6,469 nt of DNA from positions 1-6,469 of the forward strand of contig JBGVFO010000026.1 of the NCBI GenBank assembly GCA_045121195.1, written 5' to 3'. Made by a program: the position numbers and the translations under genes. The stretch's first letter is position 1; the number at the start of each line of letters is the position of its first letter. This DNA is from RGIG8775 sp045121195 (GTDB lineage: Bacteria > Bacillota > Clostridia > Oscillospirales > CAG-272). Below are positions 1 through 4,994 of this stretch, piece after piece. The notes beneath the pieces are model-generated. The model saw only the letters and a program-made list of their open reading frames with translations, was not told where the DNA came from and ran no database searches.

Positions 1-120
1 AATCAAATTTGGTTGCTTTCGGGGCGCCGAGGACGTCGCCCCCTACGGTGTTAGATATTTTCGTTCGTTTTGTACGTAGCCGTAACACCCCGACAAACAT
101 CAATTTATCGTACTCTTTGC
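1..120. other. Intergenic left edge with short inverted repeats
   Basis: I see no credible gene here. Two inverted repeats are visible: GGGGCG (21-26) with CGCCCC (37-42), and GGTGTTA (47-53) with TAACACC (83-89). The first could be the remains of a terminator or another RNA structure of a gene left of the window. It has no immediate T-tract on either strand, so I do not call a terminator. Confidence 0.4.
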
Positions 121-154
121 AATAAAAAAGCATCGCAGGCACTTCTGCGATGCT
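121..154 (-). terminator. Intrinsic terminator of the SGNH-ybaK-azlCD operon
   Basis: A perfect 10-bp stem (129-138 with 145-154, core GCATCGCAG / CTGCGATGC) has a 6-base loop. On the minus strand it is followed by a run of six T residues. It begins a few bases after the azlD stop codon, which makes it the natural end of the leftward operon. Confidence 0.93.
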
Positions 155-157
155 GAA

Positions 158-481
158 TCAAAAGACCAGTTGCACCAAGAGCATATAGGTCACCGTTCCC
201 GCAAGGATACTGAGCAAGGTATTGCGCCGCCAGATGTGAAGTCCAACGACGATAGCGCCTGCAATCAGCTCGGGCGCGCCAAAGGGCGACGAAAGAAAGG
301 ATAGGTTCTTGAAGCAAAAGACCACCAGCATTCCCATCACGGCGCAAGGGAGAACCCGTCCCAGATAGGAAACAAACGTGGGCGTTTTCCGCTTTCCAAA
401 GATCAGAAAGGGCAAAAAACGAACTGCTGCGGTCACCGCCGCCATTACCAAAACCGTAAGTCCGTATTGCAAATCAGTCAT
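158..481 (-). CDS. azlD: AzlD-family subunit of branched-chain amino-acid exporter
   Basis: This 107-residue, very hydrophobic protein has the size and layout of AzlD, the small subunit that pairs with AzlC. About four membrane helices are visible. Family-like stretches are VRFLPFLIFGKRK near residues 20-32, YLGRVLPCAVMGML near 39-52, and a C-terminal HIWRRNTLLSILAGT segment. By family knowledge (AzlCD of Bacillus subtilis, BrnFE of Corynebacterium), the pair exports branched-chain amino acids and some analogues across the cytoplasmic membrane. The ATG overlaps the azlC stop by 8 bp, and a GGAGG-type binding site lies inside the end of azlC, so translation is probably coupled. It is the last gene of the operon. 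Family is confident; the substrate is inferred. Confidence 0.93.
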   Translation of the reverse strand: MTDLQYGLTVLVMAAVTAAVRFLPFLIFGKRKTPTFVSYLGRVLPCAVMGMLVVFCFKNLSFLSSPFGAPELIAGAIVVGLHIWRRNTLLSILAGTVTYMLLVQLVF

Positions 482-1166
482 TTCTCTTGCCCTCCCTCCT
501 ATGAAGAAGTGCCAGAGAAATCACGATCAGGATCATAGCAAGGATCAGAAAATGCTCCTTGCCGATGATCAGAAGGCTGACAAAGGACGCGCCCAGTCCA
601 ATGAGCGCCGGCAGGTGATCCTTCGTAGAAAGCCATTGCTCGGTAAACACCGTAAGAAACAGCGCCGTCAGCGAGAATTCGATCCCCTCGGTCGAAAACG
701 GCAGAGCCGTTCCAAGCAAGGAGCCGAGGACACTTCCCACGATCCAATAGGAATAATCAAGAAGAGAAACCCAGAAATAATAACGCCCTGTCGCTTCCCT
801 ATCCCCCTCTACCTCCTTTTGACAAAGGATCGAATAGGTCTCGTCGGTAAGGGTGAAGATGAGAAACGGCTTTCCCTTGATCCCTTTATACTTATCGATC
901 ATCGAGATTCCGTAAAACAGGTGGCGGATATTCAAAAGGAGTGACGTGAGCGCCGTGGTAAGAAGCCCCGCGCCGCCGGCGATCAGGTCGGTGGCAACAA
1001 ACTGTAAGGACCCCGCATAAACGAGAATACTGGTCGCCCCCGCCCAAAGGACGCCGAAGCCGCGAGTGCGAAGAAGAAGCCCGAAGCCCATCCCAAGCAC
1101 CAGATAGCCTGCCATAACGGGAAGGGTATCCAGAAACGCCGCTTTGATCGTCTGCTTATTCCGCAT
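474..1166 (-). CDS. azlC: AzlC-family branched-chain amino-acid exporter subunit
   Basis: A 230-residue integral membrane protein, the large subunit of an AzlCD exporter. Recognisable AzlC stretches are the N-terminal GYLVLGMGFGLLL (residues 20-32), YAGSLQFVA, NIRHLFYG, TDETYSI, and DYSYWIVGSVLG. The long frame extends 42 codons further upstream, but that part lies wholly inside ybaK and reads as nonsense. The ATG at 1164-1166 is preceded by AGAGGAAG at good spacing, so I place the start there. The gene overlaps the end of ybaK by 11 bp and overlaps azlD by 8 bp, which suggests fixed stoichiometry through coupled translation. The role is export of leucine, isoleucine or valine, or related compounds, by homology; the exact substrate cannot be read from sequence. 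Confidence 0.94.
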   Translation of the reverse strand: MRNKQTIKAAFLDTLPVMAGYLVLGMGFGLLLRTRGFGVLWAGATSILVYAGSLQFVATDLIAGGAGLLTTALTSLLLNIRHLFYGISMIDKYKGIKGKPFLIFTLTDETYSILCQKEVEGDREATGRYYFWVSLLDYSYWIVGSVLGSLLGTALPFSTEGIEFSLTALFLTVFTEQWLSTKDHLPALIGLGASFVSLLIIGKEHFLILAMILIVISLALLHRREGKRND

Positions 1167-1644
1167 TTGCTTCCTCTTGCCATCCGTCGCAAAGATCGAC
1201 CCAGCCCTCAGAGGTAACCGCCTCGGCAAGCTCGTCGGGAGAGATCCGAACCGTAGCGGCTCTTGCGCCTCCTGCGGCGTGAACGGTATCAAACCGCTTC
1301 AGGGAGATGTCCAAATAGACCTTCACACCCTCGCAAAGACCGAAGGGACATACGCCGCCCGGCTCGTGACCGATGACGCGCTCCACGTCCTCAAAGGGAA
1401 CCATCTTCGCCTTTTTTCCAAAATACGCTTTATACTTTCCGTTCTTGATCTTAGCGTCGCCGGCGCACACGATGACGATGGGCTGCTCCTCTAACAAAAA
1501 CGACATGGTTTTCGCAATGTGAGCCGGCTCACAGCCTATCGTCTCGGCGGCGTGCTCCACCGTATCACATTCCACGGGATGAACGGTAAGTCGTTCGCCG
1601 AGACCTACGGTTTCCAGATGCTTTCTTGCTTTTTCAACCGACAT
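1156..1644 (-). CDS. YbaK/EbsC-family aminoacyl-tRNA deacylase-like protein
   Basis: A 162-residue cytosolic single-domain protein of the YbaK/ProX/EbsC fold. Family members hydrolyse amino acids mischarged onto tRNA (for example Cys- or Ala-tRNAPro). The lysine in HIAKT (Lys45) sits where the conserved functional lysine of the family lies. The glycine-rich GHEPGGVCPFG loop (residues 92-102) matches the family GxxxGGxxPxG substrate-pocket motif. The central KIKNGKYKAYFGKKAKM is also typical. The ATG lies 3 bp after the hydrolase stop, and its AAGGAG binding site covers the end of that gene. The neighbouring amino-acid exporter suggests a link to unwanted or non-standard amino acids, but this is inference. 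I cannot assign the exact tRNA substrate and leave the symbol empty. Confidence 0.9.
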   Translation of the reverse strand: MSVEKARKHLETVGLGERLTVHPVECDTVEHAAETIGCEPAHIAKTMSFLLEEQPIVIVCAGDAKIKNGKYKAYFGKKAKMVPFEDVERVIGHEPGGVCPFGLCEGVKVYLDISLKRFDTVHAAGGARAATVRISPDELAEAVTSEGWVDLCDGWQEEANAE

Positions 1645-1647
1645 CGT

Positions 1648-2304
1648 TTACTCCTTCGGCTCAACGCCTATTGTCTCTTTAATTTGCTGCGCGATCTGCG
1701 ACATACCGAGAACGGTTGGATGTCCGCTCGTCTTATCGATGTCCTGAAGCTCCACAAAGGTGAGCCCAAGCCTCGTGCAGGACTCCTTAAATACCTCGGC
1801 AAGCGCCTTCTTCAGATTGGTATTGATGATCACTACGATCTTTGCCTCGGGCAACGCCTCCTTCAGCTCACTCAAGAAGCAGGATGCCGCAGGCAGAGAG
1901 AAAAAGAGATCCGACTCCTCCCAGTCCCCGTATTTCGGCTCGCCTGTGGGAGCGCCGCACCAGCTATCGTTGGTCCCTCCGAACACGAAGACTGAGTCGA
2001 TGGGATTGCTCTCGAAAAAGCCCTCATCCTTCAGCTTGCGAAGCCGACAAATAAAGGAGGACGTCCTTGAGCAGTTGGCACCGCCGTAGCCCGTATAGCA
2101 AATGGTAGATCCCGACCAGCTATTGTTCTGTATCAGATTGGCGCCTGCGTAGGTGAACAGCTGATGCCACCAGGTCTGCTCTACCCTGTTGACGTCGGTG
2201 GGCTTAAAGGGCTCGTCCGCATAAAAGGTCGGATAGTCCTCGGGAATATAATATCGGTAGGTAGAATAGCTATCACCAAAAATCATTACGTTTCCAAGCT
2301 TCAT
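1648..2304 (-). CDS. SGNH/GDSL-family hydrolase
   Basis: A 218-residue protein with the SGNH blocks in order. Block I is IFGDSYS with Ser12 as nucleophile. Block II is NNSWSGST with Gly65. Block III is FGGTND with Asn112. Block V is SGHPTVLGM with His195. The usual Asp three residues before the His is replaced by Thr192; Asp190 or Asp188 may serve instead. No signal peptide is visible, so it is probably cytosolic. Family members are esterases, lipases or acyl/acetyl hydrolases, and the substrate here is unknown. The frame stays open 17 codons upstream, but the ATG at 2302-2304 has a near-ideal GGAGGTGAT binding site and the upstream part overlaps the promoter, so I use it. This is the first gene of the operon. 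Confidence 0.9.
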   Translation of the reverse strand: MKLGNVMIFGDSYSTYRYYIPEDYPTFYADEPFKPTDVNRVEQTWWHQLFTYAGANLIQNNSWSGSTICYTGYGGANCSRTSSFICRLRKLKDEGFFESNPIDSVFVFGGTNDSWCGAPTGEPKYGDWEESDLFFSLPAASCFLSELKEALPEAKIVVIINTNLKKALAEVFKESCTRLGLTFVELQDIDKTSGHPTVLGMSQIAQQIKETIGVEPKE

Positions 2305-2326
2305 AATATCACCTCCATACCGTATG

Positions 2327-2355
2327 AGTATAGCACAACCGAAACGAAAAATCAA
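2327..2355 (-). promoter_or_regulatory. Sigma-A promoter of the SGNH-ybaK-azlCD operon
   Basis: Read on the minus strand, TTGATT (2350-2355) and TATACT (2327-2332) are separated by exactly 17 bp, with an extended TGC before the -10 box. The predicted start near 2320 leaves a leader of only about 16 bases. There is therefore no room for a T-box or riboswitch. Confidence 0.8.
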
Positions 2356-2389
2356 CCCACAGACCGGTAATTTTTATACCCTCGCGCAC

Positions 2390-2418
2390 TTGACAAAGCA
2401 GAGGAAGAAGGATATAAT
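2390..2418 (+). promoter_or_regulatory. Perfect-consensus sigma-A promoter of coaX
   Basis: TTGACA (2390-2395) and TATAAT (2413-2418) are both exact consensus hexamers with a 17-bp spacer. Transcription should begin near 2425. This lies just after an in-frame ATG at 2423 and before the TTG codon at 2453, so it helps decide the coaX start. The promoter diverges from the operon promoter, with about 34 bp between the two -35 boxes. Confidence 0.92.
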
Positions 2419-2452
2419 AAAAATGCTATTGAAACAAAAGGGCGGTGATACC

Positions 2453-3217
2453 TTGATACTGACCATTGACATCGGCAACTCCAATATTTCCGTAGGCGGC
2501 TTTGTGACGGATGCCCCTGCATTCGTTTCCCGCATCTCTACAGACACGGCGAAAACCGAAGACGAGTATGCCATCAGTCTGGTAAATATTCTTCGGTTGC
2601 ACAAGATTGATGCGTCCGAAATTCAAGGTGCCATTGTTTCCTCGGTAGTTCCTCCGCTCAACACCGTGATGAAAAAGGCGATCAAGATCCTGTTCGGTGT
2701 TGACGCGCTTATGGTGGGTCCCGGAATCAAGACGGGGATCAGCATTCACTGTGATGTCCCCTCCTCCGTTGGCGCCGACCTGATCTGCGCTTGCGTTGCG
2801 GTACAGAAGCAATACGGTTCCCCCGCGCTGATCGTGGACATCGGTACCGCCACCAAAATGATCGTTATGAATGAAAAAGGCGCGTTTGTCGGCGCTTCCA
2901 TTGCACCCGGCGTTCTGATGGGACTGAACGCGCTTGCGGAGGAAACGGCACAGCTCCCCAAGGTAGAGCTAAGCGCTCCCGCCTCCGTCATTGCCAAAAA
3001 CACCGTGGACTGTATGAAGTCGGGCGTTATCTTCGGAAACGCCTGTATGGTGGACGGTATGATAGACCGCATCAACGAGGAGGTCGGAAACGCCCTCCCC
3101 GTCTACGTTACGGGCGGCTTGGCTTCTGCCATTCTTCCCTACTGCAAGCATACGATGACCCTCGACGAGCATCTCGTGCTCAAGGGTCTTGCCTTTCTGT
3201 ATCAAAAAAACAATTAA
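2453..3217 (+). CDS. coaX: Type III pantothenate kinase
   Basis: Phosphorylates pantothenate to 4'-phosphopantothenate with ATP, the first step of coenzyme A synthesis, in the cytosol. From a TTG start the protein has 254 residues, the usual CoaX size. Motifs in order: DIGNSN at 6-11 (ASKHA phosphate loop), SSVVP at 63-67, GPGIKTG at 89-95, the VGAD segment ending in Asp109 (expected catalytic Asp), IVDIGTAT at 127-134, APGV at 151-154, CMKSG near 187-191, and TGG at 220-222. I choose the TTG at 2453 because a GGCGGTGAT binding site precedes it, the protein then begins like CoaX (MILTIDIGN), and the promoter would initiate at or after the upstream in-frame ATG (2423). The putative pantothenate importer follows on the same strand. 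Confidence 0.95.
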   Translation: MILTIDIGNSNISVGGFVTDAPAFVSRISTDTAKTEDEYAISLVNILRLHKIDASEIQGAIVSSVVPPLNTVMKKAIKILFGVDALMVGPGIKTGISIHCDVPSSVGADLICACVAVQKQYGSPALIVDIGTATKMIVMNEKGAFVGASIAPGVLMGLNALAEETAQLPKVELSAPASVIAKNTVDCMKSGVIFGNACMVDGMIDRINEEVGNALPVYVTGGLASAILPYCKHTMTLDEHLVLKGLAFLYQKNN

Positions 3218-3224
3218 ATATTCG

Positions 3225-3253
3225 TTGTGTATTACTCCCTCGGGAGATAATAT
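3225..3253 (+). promoter_or_regulatory. Weak candidate promoter upstream of the S-component gene
   Basis: TTGTGT (3225-3230) and TAATAT (3248-3253) are 17 bp apart. Both are poor matches, and TATAAA overlaps just downstream. The gene may simply be read through from coaX, since no clear terminator separates them, only a 4-5 bp CTCC/GGAG hairpin without a T-tract. Confidence 0.3.
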
Positions 3254-3263
3254 AAATTTTTAT

Positions 3264-3291
3264 GCGTTGTACCGCGAAAGCGGACGACAGC
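3264..3291 (+). promoter_or_regulatory. Leader hairpin just before the S-component ribosome binding site
   Basis: GTTGT (3266-3270) pairs with ACGAC (3284-3288), and CCGC (3272-3275) pairs with GCGG (3280-3283). They close a GAAA tetraloop of GNRA type, with A3271 bulged and one G-U pair. The hairpin ends only about four bases before the AAGGAGG binding site (3292-3298). It could shield or present the site, or act as a processing or stability element in a coaX-S-component transcript. The structure is read from sequence; regulation is inference. Confidence 0.5.
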
Positions 3292-3302
3292 AAGGAGGAT
3301 TT

Positions 3303-3914
3303 ATGCAAACAACAAACACTCAAAAGATCCGCAAGCTGGTGTCAATCGCCATTCTCATTGCTCTCGTTGCGGTTCTCCAGGCGCTCTCCATCGTCATCGG
3401 GCAATTCAATCCCGTTGTCAGCTTTACGTTAGCGCTTGTTCCCATCGTGGTTGGATCCGTTCTCTACGGCCCCTACATCGGCGCTCTGCTTGGCGCGGTA
3501 ATGGGCTTTGTCGTATTCATTTCAGTCGTTGGCGGTCAAGCCGGCGCACTTTCCACGGCTATGCTCCAGCTCCATCCCGTCATCACCTTCGTGGTATGCA
3601 TCGCGAAAACCACTCTTGCCGGTTTTGTTTCGGGAATCACATACAAGGCGATCGATAAGGTCGGGAAGGAACGCCTGGCAATTATCGTAGCCGCTATTCT
3701 TTGTCCGATTGTAAATACAGGTATTTTTCTCGCCTTTCTTCTCACCGTTTTTTACGACATTGCTGCGGGCTTCGCGGCAGGAGATATGATCTACTTTGTT
3801 TTCGTTCTCATTCTGGGCATCAACTTCGTTATTGAATTTGTGCTCAACTCCGCGCTTGCACCCATGATCGTCAGAATTATCGGTGTCGTAAAAAAGAATA
3901 AACTCGCAGAATAA
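3303..3914 (+). CDS. ECF transporter S-component, probably for pantothenate
   Basis: A 203-residue, strongly hydrophobic protein with about six membrane helices. It has a short basic N-terminus (TQKIRKLV) before a first helix typical of ECF substrate-binding S-components, and ends in a lysine-rich tail. In such importers the S-component binds the vitamin and works with a shared energising module (EcfT plus two ATPases), which is not in this window. Its place directly after coaX makes pantothenate (PanT-type) the best guess, but the binding site cannot be read, so the symbol is left empty. The ATG at 3303 has an excellent AAGGAGG site 4 bp upstream; an earlier in-frame ATG overlapping coaX is rejected. 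There is an 85-bp gap from coaX, and the gene ends at a strong terminator. Confidence 0.85.
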   Translation: MQTTNTQKIRKLVSIAILIALVAVLQALSIVIGQFNPVVSFTLALVPIVVGSVLYGPYIGALLGAVMGFVVFISVVGGQAGALSTAMLQLHPVITFVVCIAKTTLAGFVSGITYKAIDKVGKERLAIIVAAILCPIVNTGIFLAFLLTVFYDIAAGFAAGDMIYFVFVLILGINFVIEFVLNSALAPMIVRIIGVVKKNKLAE

Positions 3915-3920
3915 CAAGCA

Positions 3921-3956
3921 AAGAAGCACCCCCGAGGGGGTGCTTCTTTTCGTTTT
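3921..3956 (+). terminator. Intrinsic terminator after the S-component gene
   Basis: A stem of at least 12 bp pairs AAGAAGCACCCC (3921-3932) with GGGGTGCTTCTT (3937-3948), followed by TTCGTTTT. It starts 6 bp after the stop codon. On the minus strand the trailing sequence is moderately T-rich, so it may also stop the convergent zinc-ribbon gene. Confidence 0.93.
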
Positions 3957-3968
3957 ATCAAATATTAT

Positions 3969-4280
3969 TTACTTTTCTTCTCTTCTGTGACCGCACCACG
4001 GACACTGTATCGTGTCGATGATCTCCCCACAATGATCGCACTTATATTTTCCTACGCGAGGAATCTTGGGTGTTTGAGGCAGGGGTACATCGCAAATAGA
4101 TTTCTTTGGCGTTGCGGAATAAGACAAATCAGACAGGCAACATAAAATAATAACGGCAATCCATTCCAGAAAAAATGCCCCAACGATCCATCCGCCAACA
4201 CTGCGACCTTTTTCATCAGCCAGCTTGGCGCAAACAATGAGAGAAAAAATAGCCGATAATAACAATGAAATAGAAAGCAC
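3969..4280 (-). CDS. Small two-helix membrane protein with C-terminal zinc ribbon
   Basis: A 103-residue protein from a GTG start. Two hydrophobic segments (about residues 2-20 and 29-49) flank a short polar turn (ADEKGRSVGG). A polar linker follows, then a C-terminal zinc ribbon CDHC-x8-CPWC with Cys81, Cys84, Cys93 and Cys96. I prefer the GTG at 4278-4280 because AAGGAG (4290-4295) lies 9 bp upstream; the longer frame starts with TTG at 4322 and has no binding site. The gene is monocistronic, with its own consensus promoter, and faces an XRE regulator. The function is unknown. Zinc-ribbon membrane proteins of this sort often bind partner proteins, but nothing here shows which. Confidence 0.78.
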   Translation of the reverse strand: MLSISLLLSAIFSLIVCAKLADEKGRSVGGWIVGAFFLEWIAVIILCCLSDLSYSATPKKSICDVPLPQTPKIPRVGKYKCDHCGEIIDTIQCPWCGHRREEK

Positions 4281-4354
4281 AGGTTTTATCTCCTTACCAT
4301 AAAAATCAATATCGTGAATCAATAATAGATCCAGTATTTAAATCCTTTCGCCTC

Positions 4355-4383
4355 ATTATAGCCCGTTTCAGGTTAAAAGTCAA
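4355..4383 (-). promoter_or_regulatory. Sigma-A promoter of the zinc-ribbon membrane gene
   Basis: On the minus strand, TTGACT (4378-4383) and TATAAT (4355-4360) are separated by 17 bp, five of six and six of six matches to consensus. The predicted transcript would have a leader of about 68 bases before the GTG start at 4280. Confidence 0.88.
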
Positions 4384-4396
4384 TACCCTAAAACAG

Positions 4397-4424
4397 ATTA
4401 TTTTATAATGTTTATAGAAATAAT
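4397..4424. promoter_or_regulatory. AT-rich dyad between the divergent genes, candidate operator
   Basis: ATTATTT (4397-4403) pairs with AAATAAT (4418-4424). Inside it TATAA (4404-4408) pairs with TTATA (4412-4416) around TGT, and only G4417 is unpaired. The left arm contains a TATAAT (4404-4409) that may be the -10 box of the XRE gene, although no good -35 is seen. The dyad lies 14 bp from the -35 of the opposing gene. An operator for the neighbouring XRE protein is inferred; AT-richness makes chance symmetry easier. Confidence 0.4.
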
Positions 4425-4442
4425 ATTTTGGGGTGAACATGT

Positions 4443-4655
4443 ATGTATAAGCGATTAAGAGATTTAAGAGAAGATAAAGATATGAACCAAACGCAAATCG
4501 CCAAACTGCTTGGAATGTCACAAACAGGATACTCTAAATATGAAACAGGCGAAAATGACATCCCTACTACGATCCTTATCAAGCTTGCTCGGTTTTATAA
4601 TACGAGCATTGATTATCTGCTCGGGGAAACGAACGATCCGAAAAGATATAAATAA
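4443..4655 (+). CDS. XRE-family HTH transcriptional regulator
   Basis: A 70-residue protein consisting almost only of an XRE/Cro-cI type helix-turn-helix domain (residues 4-60). Visible landmarks are MNQTQIAKLLGMSQTGYSKY, with the scaffold helix then the recognition helix around SQTGYSKYETGE (26-37), followed by IPTTILIKLARFYNTSIDYLLG, the usual C-terminal half of the domain. It has no sensor or dimerisation extension, so it is likely a small DNA-binding repressor. The ATG at 4443 is preceded by GGGGTGA, a moderate binding site. It diverges from the zinc-ribbon membrane gene with an AT-rich dyad between, which suggests autoregulation and control of that neighbour. Family is certain; targets are inferred. 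Confidence 0.92.
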   Translation: MYKRLRDLREDKDMNQTQIAKLLGMSQTGYSKYETGENDIPTTILIKLARFYNTSIDYLLGETNDPKRYK

Positions 4656-4742
4656 GTCAAAGCAACGTACCGCGCCGGTCACATAGCCACGATTCGTCGC
4701 CTCACGATTCCCTTTCCCTCGGCGCTATCGGTTTAAAATCCC
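4656..4742. other. Intergenic segment after the XRE gene
   Basis: No gene is seen. CACGATTC occurs twice (4688-4695 and 4703-4710), 15 bases apart, and ACCG...CGGT lies near 4670-4680. Neither is strong enough to name. The segment leads into the first terminator of the GC-rich cassette. Confidence 0.4.
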
Positions 4743-4777
4743 CAAAACGAAACGCACCCCGATCGGGGTGCGTTTTT
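4743..4777. terminator. Hairpin terminator, left edge of GC-rich cassette
   Basis: An 11-bp perfect stem pairs AAACGCACCCC (4750-4760) with GGGGTGCGTTT (4765-4775) around GATC. On the plus strand the run of T continues to 4777, so it can end the XRE transcript. On the minus strand the stem is followed by TTTCGTTTT-like sequence, so it may act in both directions. Confidence 0.82.
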
Positions 4778-4925
4778 GCCGTATACCCGGTATCTCGCCT
4801 TCGGTGAGGATTCGCACGCCCTGCGCCTGGAGAGCAAGCTCCCCGCTCTTCGGGCGGCGAATTCGAACCGGTTCCCTTGCGCTTCGCGCGGCGGGAGCGC
4901 GGGACGATGCGTGCGTAGCACGTCC
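4778..4925. other. GC-rich hairpin-dense non-coding cassette
   Basis: Markedly more GC-rich than the genes on both sides. Several small palindromes follow one another: CTCGCC-TTC-GGTGAG (about 4795-4809), GAGC-AA-GCTC (about 4831-4840), CCGCTC-TTC-GGGCGG (about 4843-4857), GAACCGGTTC (4865-4874), GCGC-TTC-GCGC (about 4879-4889), and CGTGC-GTA-GCACG (about 4910-4922). Frames on both strands stay open because the segment is GC-rich, but none has a ribosome binding site or protein-like sequence. It could be a structured RNA, a repeated intergenic element, or debris. It sits between two terminators of similar sequence. Confidence 0.5.
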
Positions 4926-4964
4926 AAAACGAAAAAGCACCCCGGTGGGGTGCTTTTTCGTTTT
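4926..4964. terminator. Bidirectional terminator, 18-bp perfect stem
   Basis: AAAACGAAAAAGCACCCC (4926-4943) and its exact reverse complement (4947-4964) surround a 3-base loop. Each strand ends the stem in TTTTTCGTTTT. It would stop the lipoprotein transcript on the minus strand and anything reading rightwards from the cassette. Confidence 0.92.
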
Positions 4965-4994
4965 GAGTCGTGTTGACAAAAAAGATGCCGCTGA

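Noticed and set aside
21..89. Terminator or attachment site at the left edge
   Set aside because: The GGGGCG/CGCCCC and GGTGTTA/TAACACC repeats are short and lack a T-tract or matching partner elsewhere in the window.
1167..1292. Longer N-terminus for AzlC
   Set aside because: The extra 42 codons lie inside ybaK, read as low-quality sequence, and the downstream ATG has a good binding site and matches the family start.
2305..2355. T-box or riboswitch controlling the amino-acid exporter operon
   Set aside because: The predicted leader is only about 16 bases, and no terminator or antiterminator stems are present.
3189..3302. Longer N-terminus for the S-component, overlapping coaX
   Set aside because: The added 38 residues are not family-like and would run through the leader hairpin and binding site; the ATG at 3303 has an ideal AAGGAGG.
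4281..4322. TTG start for the zinc-ribbon protein
   Set aside because: No binding site precedes it, whereas AAGGAG lies 9 bp before the GTG at 4280.
4439..4450. Three-codon upstream reading frame (ATGTATGTATAA) overlapping the XRE start
   Set aside because: It lies four bases before the real ATG and probably arises by chance from the ATGTATG sequence; nothing supports a regulatory role.
4800..4880. Decayed tRNA genes in the GC-rich cassette
   Set aside because: GGATTCGCAC and GAATTCGAACC resemble antisense T-loops, but no acceptor, D-arm or anticodon arm can be folded around them.
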